From positions 87,585,807 through 87,649,806 of the forward strand of contig OY757921.1 in assembly GCA_963585895.1 (NCBI GenBank): DNA of 64,000 nucleotides, written 5' to 3'. This DNA comes from Sepioteuthis lessoniana (lineage: Eukaryota; Mollusca; Cephalopoda; Myopsida; Loliginidae). The notes beneath the pieces are model-generated. The model was not told where the DNA came from. It did not search any database and saw only the letters and a list, made by a program, of their open reading frames with translations. Every line of letters starts with the position of its first letter. The stretch's first letter is position 1. The translations under genes and the position numbers were made by a program. Below, one piece after another: positions 30,644 to 40,396 of the stretch.

Positions 30644-32864
30644 TCATCAACATATCGCGCTGGTAGCACGGATATCCCTCACCCTCTCTCGCCACTCCTC
30701 CCTATCGTTCATCGCCCTAGGTAGGTCTTCAGGACAACAGCCTGTATCCTCACATAACTGCTGAATGTACGTTCGAGCTGGTCGTCCTGCTTTTGCGCGG
30801 CCATGTGTGGGGATCCATAAGAATACATCTCTTATGAGTTCATCTCTGCTTCTCTGGCAGTGTCCTGCATGTCTGGTTCGTCTAACTTGAATAGTTTTCG
30901 TGATAGGGGGCAGGTGGCCGTACAGTAGGTGTCTTGTGGGGTGCTGCTGCCAGGACGTGTTCAGGATTGCACGCAGCATTCTTGTGTAATTGCCATCCAG
31001 TTTCTTCTCCAGCCATTTTGTTAGCGTCCATGTAGTGCATCCATATAGCAGTATCGATGTGACCGCTGCCTGGAAGAAGCTGCGTTTCATTTTATCGGTT
31101 AGGTCTGATTTCCATATAATCAATAGCCTATTGATAGCTGTCCATGCTTTCGTTAGCCTCGTTTCGATGTCTTTTTCGGTTGATTCGACGCTGCTTCCTA
31201 GGTACGTGAATTTGTCTACTTGTTTAAGTGGGGTTCCTTCTAGAGTGGAGATGTCCTCCGTTTGGTTATAGCACATATATTCCGTTTTGTGTGCATTAAC
31301 ATAGAGGCCTATGCTTGCTGCTGCTCGTTCCAAACTATGCAGAAGAGTTTCGGCTTGGTCAGGTGTATTTGCCAGTATCGCTATGTCATCGGCGTAGTCG
31401 GCGTCGATAATTATTGTTGCGGGGTATCTTCTGCTTCTTTTCTTCGTCAGTTCGAAGCCATTCTCTTTGATTTTGTCAATCGATGTTCTAAGTACGTAGT
31501 GTAGACAAATGATAAAGAGGTACGGGGCCAGCGTGTCCCCTTGTAGTACTCCTGCTACAATGTCAAAGTATTCTGTGTCTCCATCCGGTGATCGTACTTT
31601 TACTTTAGTGTTTCTATAGAGAATCGTTATTGCCGCTACGGTTTCTTTAGGTATGCCGTACGCTAGTAGGATTTGTTCCATCTTTCCTCTGTGAATGGAG
31701 TCGAAAGCCTTGGTAAAGTCGACAAATATTAATGTCGCTTGTAGGTTCTTTGCCCGTACACCTTCAAGGATTCTGCGGATGGTTAATATTTGTGAGGTCG
31801 TGGATCTATTTCTTCGGAAGCCATTTTGGTTTTTTCTAAGTATGATGTCGATTTTGGGTTCTATTCGGTTTCGTAGTAGGGCATTATAGATTTTGGCAGC
31901 TATGGATGTAAGTGTTATGCCTCGGTAGTTTTTGGCTAATCCGATGTCCCCCTTTTTAGGGAAGGGGAGTATGCATCCCTTCATCCATCTATCTATCGGA
32001 TTTTGATTGTATACTGCGTTGCAGTGTCGGAGCAGTATGTCGTCGAATTGTCTGGTCTTCCATACTTCCGAGGGAATTTCGTCCAGCCCTGCAGCTTTCC
32101 TATTTTTAATTTTTCTGAAAACCGAGTCGAGTTCTTCTTGTGTGAACGGTCCAAGTTTAATGTCTAATTGTTTGCTAATTATTCTGGTGATTGGTTCATG
32201 CGTTATTTTTGGTGGGTTTCCAAAGAAGTTTTCGAAGTGCTGTTTCCACAGTTTTATTCTTTCTTGTTGGTTTGCTGCTTTAAGTTTTGCTTTGGCTGTG
32301 TTCTTTCTTCTGCTCACTTCGTTTATTGTTTGCCATGCTATCCTAGATTGCCTATCTTCCACCGAGTCTCTGATCTTATCTATCTGATTTTGAATGTATT
32401 CTGTCTGTTCCTTTATATATATGCCTGCTAATTGATATTGTGCCGTTTTTAGTTTTAAGGCATTTGTGTTTGTTGGGTTTTTTCGATAATTTTTGGAGGC
32501 TGTTTTCACTAGTGCACGTTTTTCTCTCACAGCTAAAGTTTCCCATGGGACTCTATATTTAGTTTTAAGTTTTGTTGGAATGTATTTTGCTGCTGCCTCG
32601 AGGTGTGCATTGACGAAGTTTTCATATTCGTCGTTTGGTGTACTTTTTTCCGTCTTTTCTTGTAGTGTTTCGAATCTGTTTCTTAATTCTAATACGTATT
32701 TATCTCTTATATCTTTGTTGTTTAATAGGGCCCAGTCATAGTGTTTGGTGCTCGCTGTTCGTTTGGCGTTCTTTCGTAGGCTTAACCGTATTTTCGCCGT
32801 GACTATTCGGTGGTCGGTGGACACACCCTCAAAAGAGGAGTATGCCTCGCAATTCAATGCACTA
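30644..32864 (-). mobile_element. RTE-A non-LTR retrotransposon, young 5'-truncated copy
   Basis: Perfect 10-bp duplications taattgtcaa flank it (30634-30643 and 32865-32874). The minus strand ends with TGTTGATGA, the short tail. The 5' end lies in the last part of the APE endonuclease domain. It has inserted into a CR array. The open frame and intact duplication show it is the youngest layer of this nest. Confidence 0.9.
30647..32857 (-). CDS. RTE-A endonuclease (end) / reverse transcriptase, 736 aa
   Basis: An uninterrupted frame. Residues 8-17 (SFEGVSTDHR) are the last motif of an APE-type endonuclease; the rest of that domain is missing, so the Met start is incidental and the protein is partial. 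Residues 40-200 are a lysine-rich linker. The reverse transcriptase runs from about 235 to 560: KAAGLDEIPSEVW (254-266), FVDFTKAFDS with D380 (378-387), GVLQGDTLAP (436-445), and the YADD catalytic box (488-491), followed by FTYLGS (550-555). The C-terminal tail (620-736) has HAGHCQRSRDELIRD and GRAKAGRPARTYIQQLCED, conserved in all RTE-A copies here. The known role of such proteins is target-primed reverse transcription. The catalytic residues look intact, but the endonuclease is cut off, so this copy could not move itself. The clade (RTE-like or a relative) is inferred. Confidence 0.9.
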   Translation of the reverse strand: MNCEAYSSFEGVSTDHRIVTAKIRLSLRKNAKRTASTKHYDWALLNNKDIRDKYVLELRNRFETLQEKTEKSTPNDEYENFVNAHLEAAAKYIPTKLKTKYRVPWETLAVREKRALVKTASKNYRKNPTNTNALKLKTAQYQLAGIYIKEQTEYIQNQIDKIRDSVEDRQSRIAWQTINEVSRRKNTAKAKLKAANQQERIKLWKQHFENFFGNPPKITHEPITRIISKQLDIKLGPFTQEELDSVFRKIKNRKAAGLDEIPSEVWKTRQFDDILLRHCNAVYNQNPIDRWMKGCILPFPKKGDIGLAKNYRGITLTSIAAKIYNALLRNRIEPKIDIILRKNQNGFRRNRSTTSQILTIRRILEGVRAKNLQATLIFVDFTKAFDSIHRGKMEQILLAYGIPKETVAAITILYRNTKVKVRSPDGDTEYFDIVAGVLQGDTLAPYLFIICLHYVLRTSIDKIKENGFELTKKRSRRYPATIIIDADYADDIAILANTPDQAETLLHSLERAAASIGLYVNAHKTEYMCYNQTEDISTLEGTPLKQVDKFTYLGSSVESTEKDIETRLTKAWTAINRLLIIWKSDLTDKMKRSFFQAAVTSILLYGCTTWTLTKWLEKKLDGNYTRMLRAILNTSWQQHPTRHLLYGHLPPITKTIQVRRTRHAGHCQRSRDELIRDVFLWIPTHGRAKAGRPARTYIQQLCEDTGCCPEDLPRAMNDREEWRERVRDIRATSAIC

Positions 32865-33631
32865 TAATTGTCAAAAACGTTTCTATTTCAAGCTATTCAG
32901 TTTACTCAATTCATTTTAGCATAAGTATGCTGTTAGTTCTATTTAACCCATAGATAGGGCCATATCAGGTACTACCAACCGGGCCAAAGTGGACCTGGGA
33001 GCAATGGCAATAAAGGGGTACTCCGCATTCCCCAAAGTTCCAGCATTGCTGGAACCTCACCATCAGATTGTTTAGTGTCATATCCAAGACACTAGTTGGG
33101 GGGTCTTACCTCTTTGCAGAGAAGCAGTCAGTGTATTCTACAGCCGCAGCCGACTGGGCAATACACATATTTAAATGTCAAACAGTTTTATTTCAGATAA
33201 TTCAGTTCAGCATAAGTACACAGGTTAGATGTCAAAAACAGTTCTATTCTGAGCAATTCAGTTCAGCACTAGTACGCAGTTCCAATGTCCAAACAGTTTT
33301 ATTTTAAACAATTCAGTTTAGCATGAATACGAAGTTTAAATGCAAAAATCAGTATAGTGAAAGAAGCACGGTTTTGTTCTATTTAACCCATAGATAGGAC
33401 CCTTATCAGGGGCTACCTCTCCGGGCCAGAGTGGACCTGGGAGCGATGACAATGAATGGGGTACTCCGCACTCCCCAAAGCTCCAGCATTGCGGTAACCT
33501 CACCATCAGACTCTTTAGTGTCATATCCAGGACACTCGTTCGGGGGGGTCATACCCCTCTGCAGAAAAGCAGTCGGTGTATTCTACAGCCCCAGCCGACT
33601 GGGCAAGGTATTAGTCTGAAAGAGAACGTAT

Positions 33632-34184
33632 TGTACCATAGCCATATACACGAATATGCGAAAAGTACATGGGACGTTCATATATATATACATGGAACAT
33701 AGGATCTCGAAATTCGAAAAACACGTACGACTTCTCAGTTCAGGTACGAAACCTTTTTATTACCTTTGAGTTTAAAGGTTTCGACATAAGGAGAGAGGCA
33801 CAATCTTTCTATTCTGACTTTTTCATCCCCGCCTCCACGTGTGGCACCCGCCACAAAAGTCTCCGCGAGCAAGCGAAAACCAACCGTCTTCCCCCGAGGC
33901 AGGTCTCATCTCAACTCACTGGTGTCTAGTGTCAACTAACTCACTTTTTCAAAATCTCCCAAAATCCTCTGCACGCTTCCGGTGCGTGACGTCATTTGCA
34001 CTCTGTAGCCTCCGTTTCCCATCTCGGGCTATTATGACATCTCTGAGTGACACGTCCGCTCTGCGTGCGCGCGTGAACACCTGTGTTAATGTTGCACCTA
34101 ACTAACCAATGCACTGACCCGAAAGGTTCTCTGCCTAACTAAATCCTAAGGCAGAAAACAAAATCCCTCGGCCATTATATTACA
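33632..34184 (-). mobile_element. solo LTR (LTR-M), 553 bp
   Basis: Starts TGTACCATAGCCATATACAC and ends TTATATTACA, with exact 4-bp duplications GTAT at 33628-33631 and 34185-34188. It sits inside the SINE-2 head. It shares aggtacgaaacctttttatt and gtgcgtgacgtcat with the other LTR-M copies. Confidence 0.9.
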
Positions 34185-34429
34185 GTATTAGAGCAACCGG
34201 GGTTTAAACTATTTTACCCTGATATCAAAATCCAGTATGTTAACAACTCTGCAACTGAGTGTGTTCACAAAAAATATATCAGAAGATTTTTTTTTTTTTT
34301 ACTTTAACATGACTTCATCAGTGAAATATATAATGACTGAATGCAAATACGTTGCCCCTGTTAGATATAGATAATTTAAAGAAAATAAGAGAAAGAAACT
34401 ATTTGAAAATTTTGACTGGTTGGCTGGTT

Positions 34430-34505
34430 GATAGGTTTTATTTGTTTAATGGCATATCAACTTTCGAGGGTTACTTACAGGCAAAGCCACCTTTACAAAA
34501 GTGGT
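34430..34505 (-). repeat. CR/SINE-2 tail fragment
   Basis: 'aatggcatatcaactttcga', then 'gcaaagccacctttacaaaa'. An isolated hairpin-tail copy just upstream of the next CR. Confidence 0.6.
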
Positions 34506-34553
34506 ACTATTTTTCGCATAGCTGTACGGATAAAAAGTGAAAATATCGAATCG

Positions 34554-35448
34554 TTTGGTTTGGTTTTATGACATATGAACCCTTGTAGGTTATTTAATGC
34601 CGAATCCTATTTATACATATATATTGATTATATAGGATTTGGTTTTGTTTGGTTTTATGGCATATCAACCCTTGTAGGTTATTCAATGCCAAATCCTATT
34701 TATACATATATATTGATTATATAGGATTTGGTTTTGTTTGGTCTTATGGCATATCAACCCTTGTAGGTTATTTACTACCAAATCCTATTTATACATATAT
34801 ATAAATTATATAGGATTTGGTTTTGTTGGATTTTATGGCATATCTACCTTTGTAGGTTATTTAATACCAAATCCTCTTATTGCATATGTATTAAACATAT
34901 ATGATTTGTAAACACATTTAGTTAATAATGTTTTTAATCTAGCCTAAGCTCATTCTTTTGCACACAGTTAAATGGTTTCAAGTATTCAAGTATCATTAAC
35001 AATTCAATTAAACGTCACTCGTTTATTTACACACAGTTAAATGATGAAACAATTCTATTTCAAACAATTAAATTTAGCATAAGTCAACAAATTAAATGGT
35101 TCCAAGTATTGCTATGTATCATTAACAATTCAATTAAACATCACTCATTTGTTTTCACACAATTAAATCATCAAATTTTTTTCTATTATAACAATTCAAT
35201 TTAGTTTAACTTATTTGTTTTCACTCAGTTCTATTTGAGCCATAGATAGGACCCATCATGTGCTACCATTCGCTGCCAAAGTGGACCTGGGAGCGATGGC
35301 AATGAAGGAGTAATTTACGTTCCCCAAAGCTCCAGCATTACTGGAACCTCAGATTGTTTAATGTCATATACTGGATACTTCTTATGGGGTCTTACACCTC
35401 TGCAGAGATGAAGTCGGTGTATTCTACAGCCCCAGCCGACTGGGCTAC
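34554..35448 (-). mobile_element. composite retroposon CR with amplified tail
   Basis: Flanks aaaatatcgaatcg (34540-34553) and aaaatattgaaatcg (35450-35464) look like an imperfect duplication. Plus order: four tandem 89-bp tail units (34556-34912), array of 'acacagttaaatggtttcaa' and 'cagttctatttgag' units (34920-35235), A domain (35236-35446, ending cagccgactgggc). Confidence 0.75.
34556..34912. repeat. four tandem 89-bp units of the hairpin tail
   Basis: The word 'catat.aac' starts at 34572, 34661, 34750 and 34839, exactly 89 bp apart. Each unit is the tail (ggttttatggcatatcaacc) plus 'ctatttatacatatatattg' and 'ttatataggatttg'. Homogeneous except the outer units. Confidence 0.9.
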
Positions 35449-35574
35449 AAAAATATTGAAATCGAGAAAATAATGTAATATCTCAGACTGGTGAATTTAT
35501 ATAAAAATATAAGACTTTTACAAAACAGGACAACGTAAAAATATTTACGTCTATGAAGTATCCTTATCAACTGG

Positions 35575-35720
35575 CGTTATTAGTTCGAAAGAAAGCGTAA
35601 TATGCGCGACTGGGGCTCGAACTCGTGAACTCCAATATCGAAGTTCGGCACGATAACCACTCCGCTTCGTGAACTCCCTCCAGAGTTTGTATGCCATTAA
35701 ATCAAATAACCCACTCACCA
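35575..35720 (-). repeat. SINE-2-like fragment
   Basis: 'atgcgcgactggggctcgaa' (B box), 'acgataaccactccgcttcg' (A box), followed by a tail-like 'gtatgccattaaatcaaata'. Confidence 0.5.
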
Positions 35721-35771
35721 ACCAAAATACATATGTTCATCAATAATATTTATCCCACTTCCATTCCACGC

Positions 35772-36275
35772 GGAAACAAAGAGTTAGCTGGCTTAACGGT
35801 TACCCTCTTAGGAGATGAAGTCTGTGATCCGAGTTCAAATCCTGCACTAGTATTCTGGGGAGGAGTAAAAACGTATCTCTTCTCTACCAGGGTAGACAAT
35901 CATAGGACTCTTTTGGGCGGCCGGTGGTCTTGAAGAAAAAAAACGATATTAAACCAAACTCAACCGGACATTGGCCTAGCGGTTAGAGTGTTCGCCAATG
36001 GCCCGGGAGACCTGGGTTCAATCTCAGGTCGAGTCATACCAAAGACTCAAAAAATGGTACTTGATGCCTCCTTGCTTAACACTCAGCATTATAAGGTACG
36101 GATCAAGGGTAAAGTGGAGCAATCCAGGGAAAGGAGTCGCGCCCTCCCCTACACCTTGGTGTAGTAAGCTATCGAAAAGGGAGCCTTCGGGTCACCCTCG
36201 ACTATGGTCGCCTACTACTCAGCTTTAAAAAGATTTTGTGCCATATCCTGCTCTTGACAGAGAGGTTGGTTAAAG
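35772..36275 (+). repeat. SINE-1 split by SINE-3
   Basis: Head 'gttagctggcttaacggtta' with B box 'gatccgagttcaaatcctgc'. The SINE-1 tail resumes after the insertion with 'tcagctttaaaaagattttg' and 'ccatatcctgctcttgacag'. Confidence 0.75.
35965..36217 (+). repeat. SINE-3, full-length reference copy
   Basis: A box 'ggcctagcggttagagtgtt', B box 'cctgggttcaatctcaggtc', body 'gatgcctccttgcttaacac', 'gggtaaagtggagcaatcca', 'ccctacaccttggtgtagta', end 'ccctcgactatggtcgcc'. It splits SINE-1; 'actca' flanks both sides. Confidence 0.85.
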
Positions 36276-36279
36276 GAAT

Positions 36280-36507
36280 AATTTCTCAAGACCTATCTAT
36301 ATTTTTTATCAAGAAGGGTGATTATATCAATAACCTGATTTTTTTTAATTAATTGAATACCTGATAAATTAGGATGCTGTGCTGTTGACGTGACCTCTGG
36401 TGGAAATAGGTGACTGCATGCTTAATTGAGTGTATCTATTAATCAACGTCAGAATAAAAAGCAATTTGGATTCATTTATTGAATGTATTCCCACCAATGG
36501 TTAAACC
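36280..36507. other. no recognised feature
   Basis: AT-rich; nothing recognisable. Confidence 0.45.
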
Positions 36508-36519
36508 TCTACCTCGCAA

Positions 36520-36762
36520 GGGGGTGTCCTCGTGGTGTAATGGTTAAAGCGATGGACTGCGGAATCGTAGTAAAGCGAGTTCGTACTCCAGTCGCGCTAT
36601 TACGTTCACTTTCGACCAAATACCCTTGGGAAAGGTATGAACCCCCTTATCCTCCCAGCTATGGGTTAAATAGTACTACTACTGTTCTTCTAGGAGAATG
36701 GCTTTGGCATATCAACCTACAAAGTTTGATATGCCACTAAACAAAGAAACCAAACCAAACTA
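36520..36762 (+). repeat. SINE-2, complete, with 12-bp TSD
   Basis: Exact duplications tctacctcgcaa at 36508-36519 and 36763-36774. The 243-bp unit has head 'gtcctcgtggtgtaatggtt', B box 'gcgagttcgtactccagtcg', centre 'acccttgggaaaggtatgaa', tail 'aagtttgatatgccactaaa' and caaaccaaac. This fixes the SINE-2 boundaries. Confidence 0.92.
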
Positions 36763-36963
36763 TCTACCTCGCAAAAAATATGAAATTAGCACAGGGTACC
36801 TACACTTTATTTTGCTGTTGTCGTTTATTTTTTGTGGTTGTTGTTGCTTTTTGGTTTTCCGTAAATAGCAGTAAATAGAATAATAAAAAATAAGACAGAA
36901 ATATATTTATTTGATATCTTATAAATTATTCCTTAAACGAACTAGATTAAATTGTTTAAATTA

Positions 36964-37227
36964 TAAAAATAAAAGAAAGTAAATTTGGCGACCGTAGTCG
37001 AGGGTGACCCAAAAGCTCCCTTTTCAATAGCTACTACACCAAGGTGTAGGGGAAGGCGCTACTTCATTCCAAGGATTGCTCCACTTTACCCTTGATCCTT
37101 ACCTTATAATGCTGAATTTTAATCAAGGCGGCATCAACTACCATGTTTTGAGTCTTTGGTATAATTCGACCTGCGATTGAACTCCGGTCTCCCGGGCAAT
37201 TGATAAATACTCTACTCATTAGGCCGC
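36964..37227 (-). repeat. SINE-3 with 8-bp TSD
   Basis: Duplications ttaaatta at 36956-36963 and 37228-37235. Antisense body from 'aaatttggcgaccgtagtcg' to 'ctactcattaggccgc', with an A-rich 3' tail (ttataaaaataaaagaaag). Confidence 0.85.
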
Positions 37228-37254
37228 TTAAATTAATAGTCTGATATTTTCCAA

Positions 37255-37340
37255 ATCTTACAGAGGAAGATATTATGGAATCAAACAAAATTGAGGAAAA
37301 AATATGGACTTCAGTGACAAAGCATGAGTTGCTTTTTAAT
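37255..37340 (+). other. open segment behind an acceptor-like site
   Basis: ttttccaaatcttacag precedes a frame reading EEDIMESNKIEEKIWTSVTK then HELLFNTADIE. It runs into a decayed SINE-2. A related but closed sequence occurs at 37715-37760, so it may be an old duplicated repeat instead of an exon. Confidence 0.2.
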
Positions 37341-37342
37341 AC

Positions 37343-37565
37343 AGCAGATATTGAGTGGCATGAGTGCTCGACTGAGTCCTTGAAATAAGCGAGTTTGAAC
37401 TCCACTCGCGCTAATGCATTCACTTTCGGACTAATGCCCTTTAAGGTTTCAGAACCACCTTATCCAAACTATTGTTTAATGGTATCATTGATATTCTTAT
37501 ACAAGGGTGGATTTGGCATTAAATAACCCATGAAGGCTGATATGACATTAAACAAAGAAATGAAA
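37343..37565 (+). repeat. SINE-2, decayed
   Basis: B box 'gcgagtttgaactccactcg', centre 'gccctttaaggtttcagaac', tail 'gatttggcattaaataaccc' and 'gctgatatgacattaaacaa'. Confidence 0.7.
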
Positions 37566-37774
37566 ATAATTTATAACATTGTACTAAAAATGATGGAATC
37601 AGCATATTTAGCAGTAAATAAACTAACTACGAATAAGATGCAAACTATTTTTCATTTAATAGCCTAACATTCTGCCATAATGAAACGTTATTCAAACAAA
37701 TTATAAATTATTTAAGTTAATGATATCATTTTTTCCAAAGCATTGCGGAGGAAAATATTATTCCATAAAAATAT

Positions 37775-38040
37775 TTTGATTGGTTTGGTTTGTTTTGGCT
37801 TTATAGCCCGTCAACCGCTATTTGTTATTTAATGCCAAAACCTGTTTTTACATAAATATCAAATATAGGATTGGTAAACACATTTTGTAGATACACACAA
37901 TTAAAGGATCAAATAGTTCTATTTCTAACAAAGCAATTTAGTATAAGTCATTTTGCATAAATGTTGGTTGGTTGTTGATTATTTTGTTTTATGACATATA
38001 AAACCTTTTTGGGTCATTTAATGCCAAATCAAGTCATTTT
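37775..38040 (-). repeat. CR fragments: two tails and array units
   Basis: Tails at 37778-37850 (ttggtttgttttggctttat, tttgttatttaatgccaaaa) and 37975-38030 (gttttatgacatataaaacc), with array-like sequence between (atcaaatagttctatttcta). Confidence 0.6.
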
Positions 38041-38099
38041 GATAAAAGGTTTGTTTTAAGTTTTGAATATCTTCGGATACTTATTCGTGGTGTATATTT

Positions 38100-38768
38100 A
38101 CTTCTTTCTTTCTTTTTTTTTGGGGGGGGGGGGTTATGGCTTATTAATCTGTGTAGGTTATTTAATGCCAAATCCATTTTATGCAAATAAACAGTTCTTT
38201 TTCAAACAATTCAGTTAATCATGAGTACACAGTTTAATTGAACAAAACATTTCTATTTAAAGCTATTCAGTTCAGTCAAACAGTTCTATTTCAAACAATT
38301 CAGTTTTGTATAAATATACTTTTTGTTTACGCTGAGTTAAATGACAAAATAGTTCCATTTCAAACAATTCAATTAAACGTCACTCGTTTGTTTTCACACA
38401 ATTAAATCATCAAATTTGTTTCTATTTTAACAATTCAATTTAGGTTTAACTTTTTGTTTTCACTCAGTTTACATGTCAAACAGTTCTATTTGAGCCACAG
38501 ATAGGACCCATCATGTGCTACCATTCACTGCCACAGTGGACCTGGGAGCGATGGCAATGAAGGAGTACTTTACGTTCCCCAAAGCTCTAGGTCAGAGTGG
38601 ACCTGGGAGTGAGGGCAATGAAGGGGTACTCCGCATTCCTCAAAGTTCCAGCATCACTAGAACCTCACCATCAGACTTTTTTAGTGTCATATCAGGACAC
38701 TCGTTGGGCGGGCTTACCTCCGTGTAGAGATGCAGTCGGTGTATTCTGTGGCCCTAGCTGACTGGGGC
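38100..38768 (-). repeat. CR with partly duplicated A domain
   Basis: Tail at 38132-38180 (ttatggcttattaatctgtg), array 38190-38490, then an A domain whose first part (tgccacagtggacctgggag, 38530) breaks off after 'gttccccaaagctctag' and restarts (gtcagagtggacctgggagt, 38591), running to 'gctgactgggg'. A homopolymer run ttttttttggggggggggggg precedes it. Confidence 0.75.
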
Positions 38769-39004
38769 ACCGAATATAGAGGAAAAAATAACTGGGATTA
38801 ATTTGCATTCCTAAAAACAAATACCAGCAGAAGCATAGATATATCACCTCGTCAATGGTTAAACGACAATTCTTGCATAATGCAAAAGATGGTTGGGAAT
38901 ACCTGATTTAAAAGAATAATGTCACCAGCGAAAGAACTATCAATGGAAACAATGGAATGGGACGTACAACTTATTCAAGAAAGGAATTCACAGTGCAAGA
39001 TATT

Positions 39005-39850
39005 GGCTGCTTCGAGTTATCTGTGTCGAAATTTTGGTTTTGATATAAATGAAAAAGGGTTCTTCCAAGTCTGCTGTGTCGAAATTTTAGTAGAAAGATA
39101 TACGAAATGGAGTTGTTCCTGATCAATTGTGTTGTACTTCTGGTACAAAAATAAACGAAACAGTGTTGTCCTCTTCAGCTGTCTCAACATTTTTATACAC
39201 ATGCCAACAAAATAGCATTGTTCCTAGTCAGCAGTGTCGATGTTTTGATACAAATATCAACGAAATGGAATTGTTCCAAGTCACCTATGTCGAAATTTTG
39301 GTACAATTTTTTTTTTCATCATACAACGTGTGAAAGCACGTGCGATACCCTAGCCTCATCAGCCGCCAACCAGGGTAATAACACAGTTTCGGTAGCTCAA
39401 GGCGGTACTGCCACTCCTGGCGCTACCGAGCAGCTAACACCAGGAATGGCAGTACCGCCTTGAGCTACCGAAACTGTGTTATTACCCTGGTTGGCGGCTG
39501 ATGAGGCTAGGGTATCGCACGTGCTTTCACACGTTGTATGATGAAAAAAAGAAAAAAGAAAAAATGGAAAAGGGTTGTTCCGAGTTAGCTGTCTTGAAAT
39601 TTTGGTACAAATATAAACGAAAGGGGATTGTTCCTTGTCACCTATGTAGAAATTTTTGTAAAAATAAAAACGAAATGGCGTTGTTCCTTGTCACCTATGT
39701 CGAAATTTTTTGTAAAAATATAAACAAAATGGGGTTGTTCCTAGTCACCTATATCAAAACCTTTGTAAAAATATAAACGAAATAGCGTTGTTCTTAGTCA
39801 GGAGTATCCATAAAGTTTGGTACAAATATAAGCGAAATGGGGTGGTCAAA
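39005..39850. repeat. minisatellite, about 54-bp unit
   Basis: The unit is 'gttgttcctagtcacctatg' plus 'tcgaaattttggtacaaata' plus 'taaacgaaatggg'. About 11 copies, with the left ones more diverged. The palindrome at 39310-39550 interrupts it. Confidence 0.85.
39310..39550. repeat. near-perfect 241-bp palindrome (111-bp arms)
   Basis: Arms 39310-39420 and 39440-39550 are complementary with a single mismatch (39414/39446) around a 19-bp centre. Arm landmarks: catcatacaacgtgtgaaag, cgataccctagcctcatcag, ggtagctcaaggcggtactg. GC content is higher than the surrounding minisatellite. It could be a recent foldback/MITE insertion. Confidence 0.95.
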
Positions 39851-40396
39851 AAACTTATCGGTAAACCACGAACAACTTTAAAACTGTTTGAAACGAAACC
39901 TGTCTCTCACCAAGAATGATTGTTTTCTTTCAGTAACAGCTTCAGCAAGATTGTATTGAGTTATCCTATTTTAGGAGATAAAAAAACGAAATTTAATTCA
40001 TTTATACATTATCAATAACGATCATGGCGATTTATATTTTCAATATTCCACTGGAATTTTCATTGCTCCATTTTTATTTGCGTACCTTTATCTGTTGGCA
40101 GAGTTATATGGTTTCTTTTTGGTTAGTTTGTTGATAGGTTAATGGCATGTCACACTTTAATGTATATGGTTTTAAGAATGACTATATTGTACTGATAATT
40201 TATACTGTTATGATTTCTCTAGTAAATTTAATTAGATTAAGTTGCGTACGTGCCGAGCCAAAGAGATGGGACCGATTACACTTCCCGACATAACAAAAGA
40301 GTTCTCTCCCTTTGTATCCAGAGAGAACGCCAAAAGAGAAAAAGAACGTATTCATTGTGTTAGCAGTTTAAAAAGAGAAAAAACTCGTACGTAAAA
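39851..40396. other. mostly unassigned
   Basis: A CR-tail scrap at 40115-40160 (ggttaatggcatgtcacact). Otherwise no recognised repeat or gene. Confidence 0.45.

Larger units (their letters stand above)
30365..33606 (-). mobile_element. composite retroposon CR with two A domains, carrying RTE-A
   Basis: Duplications ggtaatagtctg (30353-30364) and ggtattagtctg (33607-33618), one mismatch in 12. Plus-strand order: hairpin tail (30370-30420), array (30430-30640), RTE-A insertion, array, A domain (32945-33165), array (33175-33370), second A domain (33385-33604). Without RTE-A and its duplicated bases the element is about 1.0 kb. Confidence 0.85.
30215..34270 (-). repeat. SINE-2 split by CR and LTR-M insertions
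   Basis: Tail and middle at 30215-30364 (ggcacagcaaccttagtgaa, catacctttcccaagggtaa), a short middle piece at 33607-33631 (tagtctgaaagagaacgta), then the tRNA head at 34185-34265 (attagagcaaccggggttt, ccagtatgttaacaactctg). The pieces join in the order expected of antisense SINE-2. Confidence 0.75.

Noticed and set aside
30990..32741. Plus-strand frames of 60-130 aa
   Set aside because: Antisense shadows of the 736-aa RTE-A frame.
35965..36040. Possible tRNA gene (A and B boxes)
   Set aside because: The tRNA-like part is the head of SINE-3 and recurs with the same body at many sites. The same holds for SINE-1, -2 and -4 heads.
39005..39850. CRISPR-like array
   Set aside because: Units are contiguous and diverged with no unique spacers, in animal DNA; an ordinary minisatellite.
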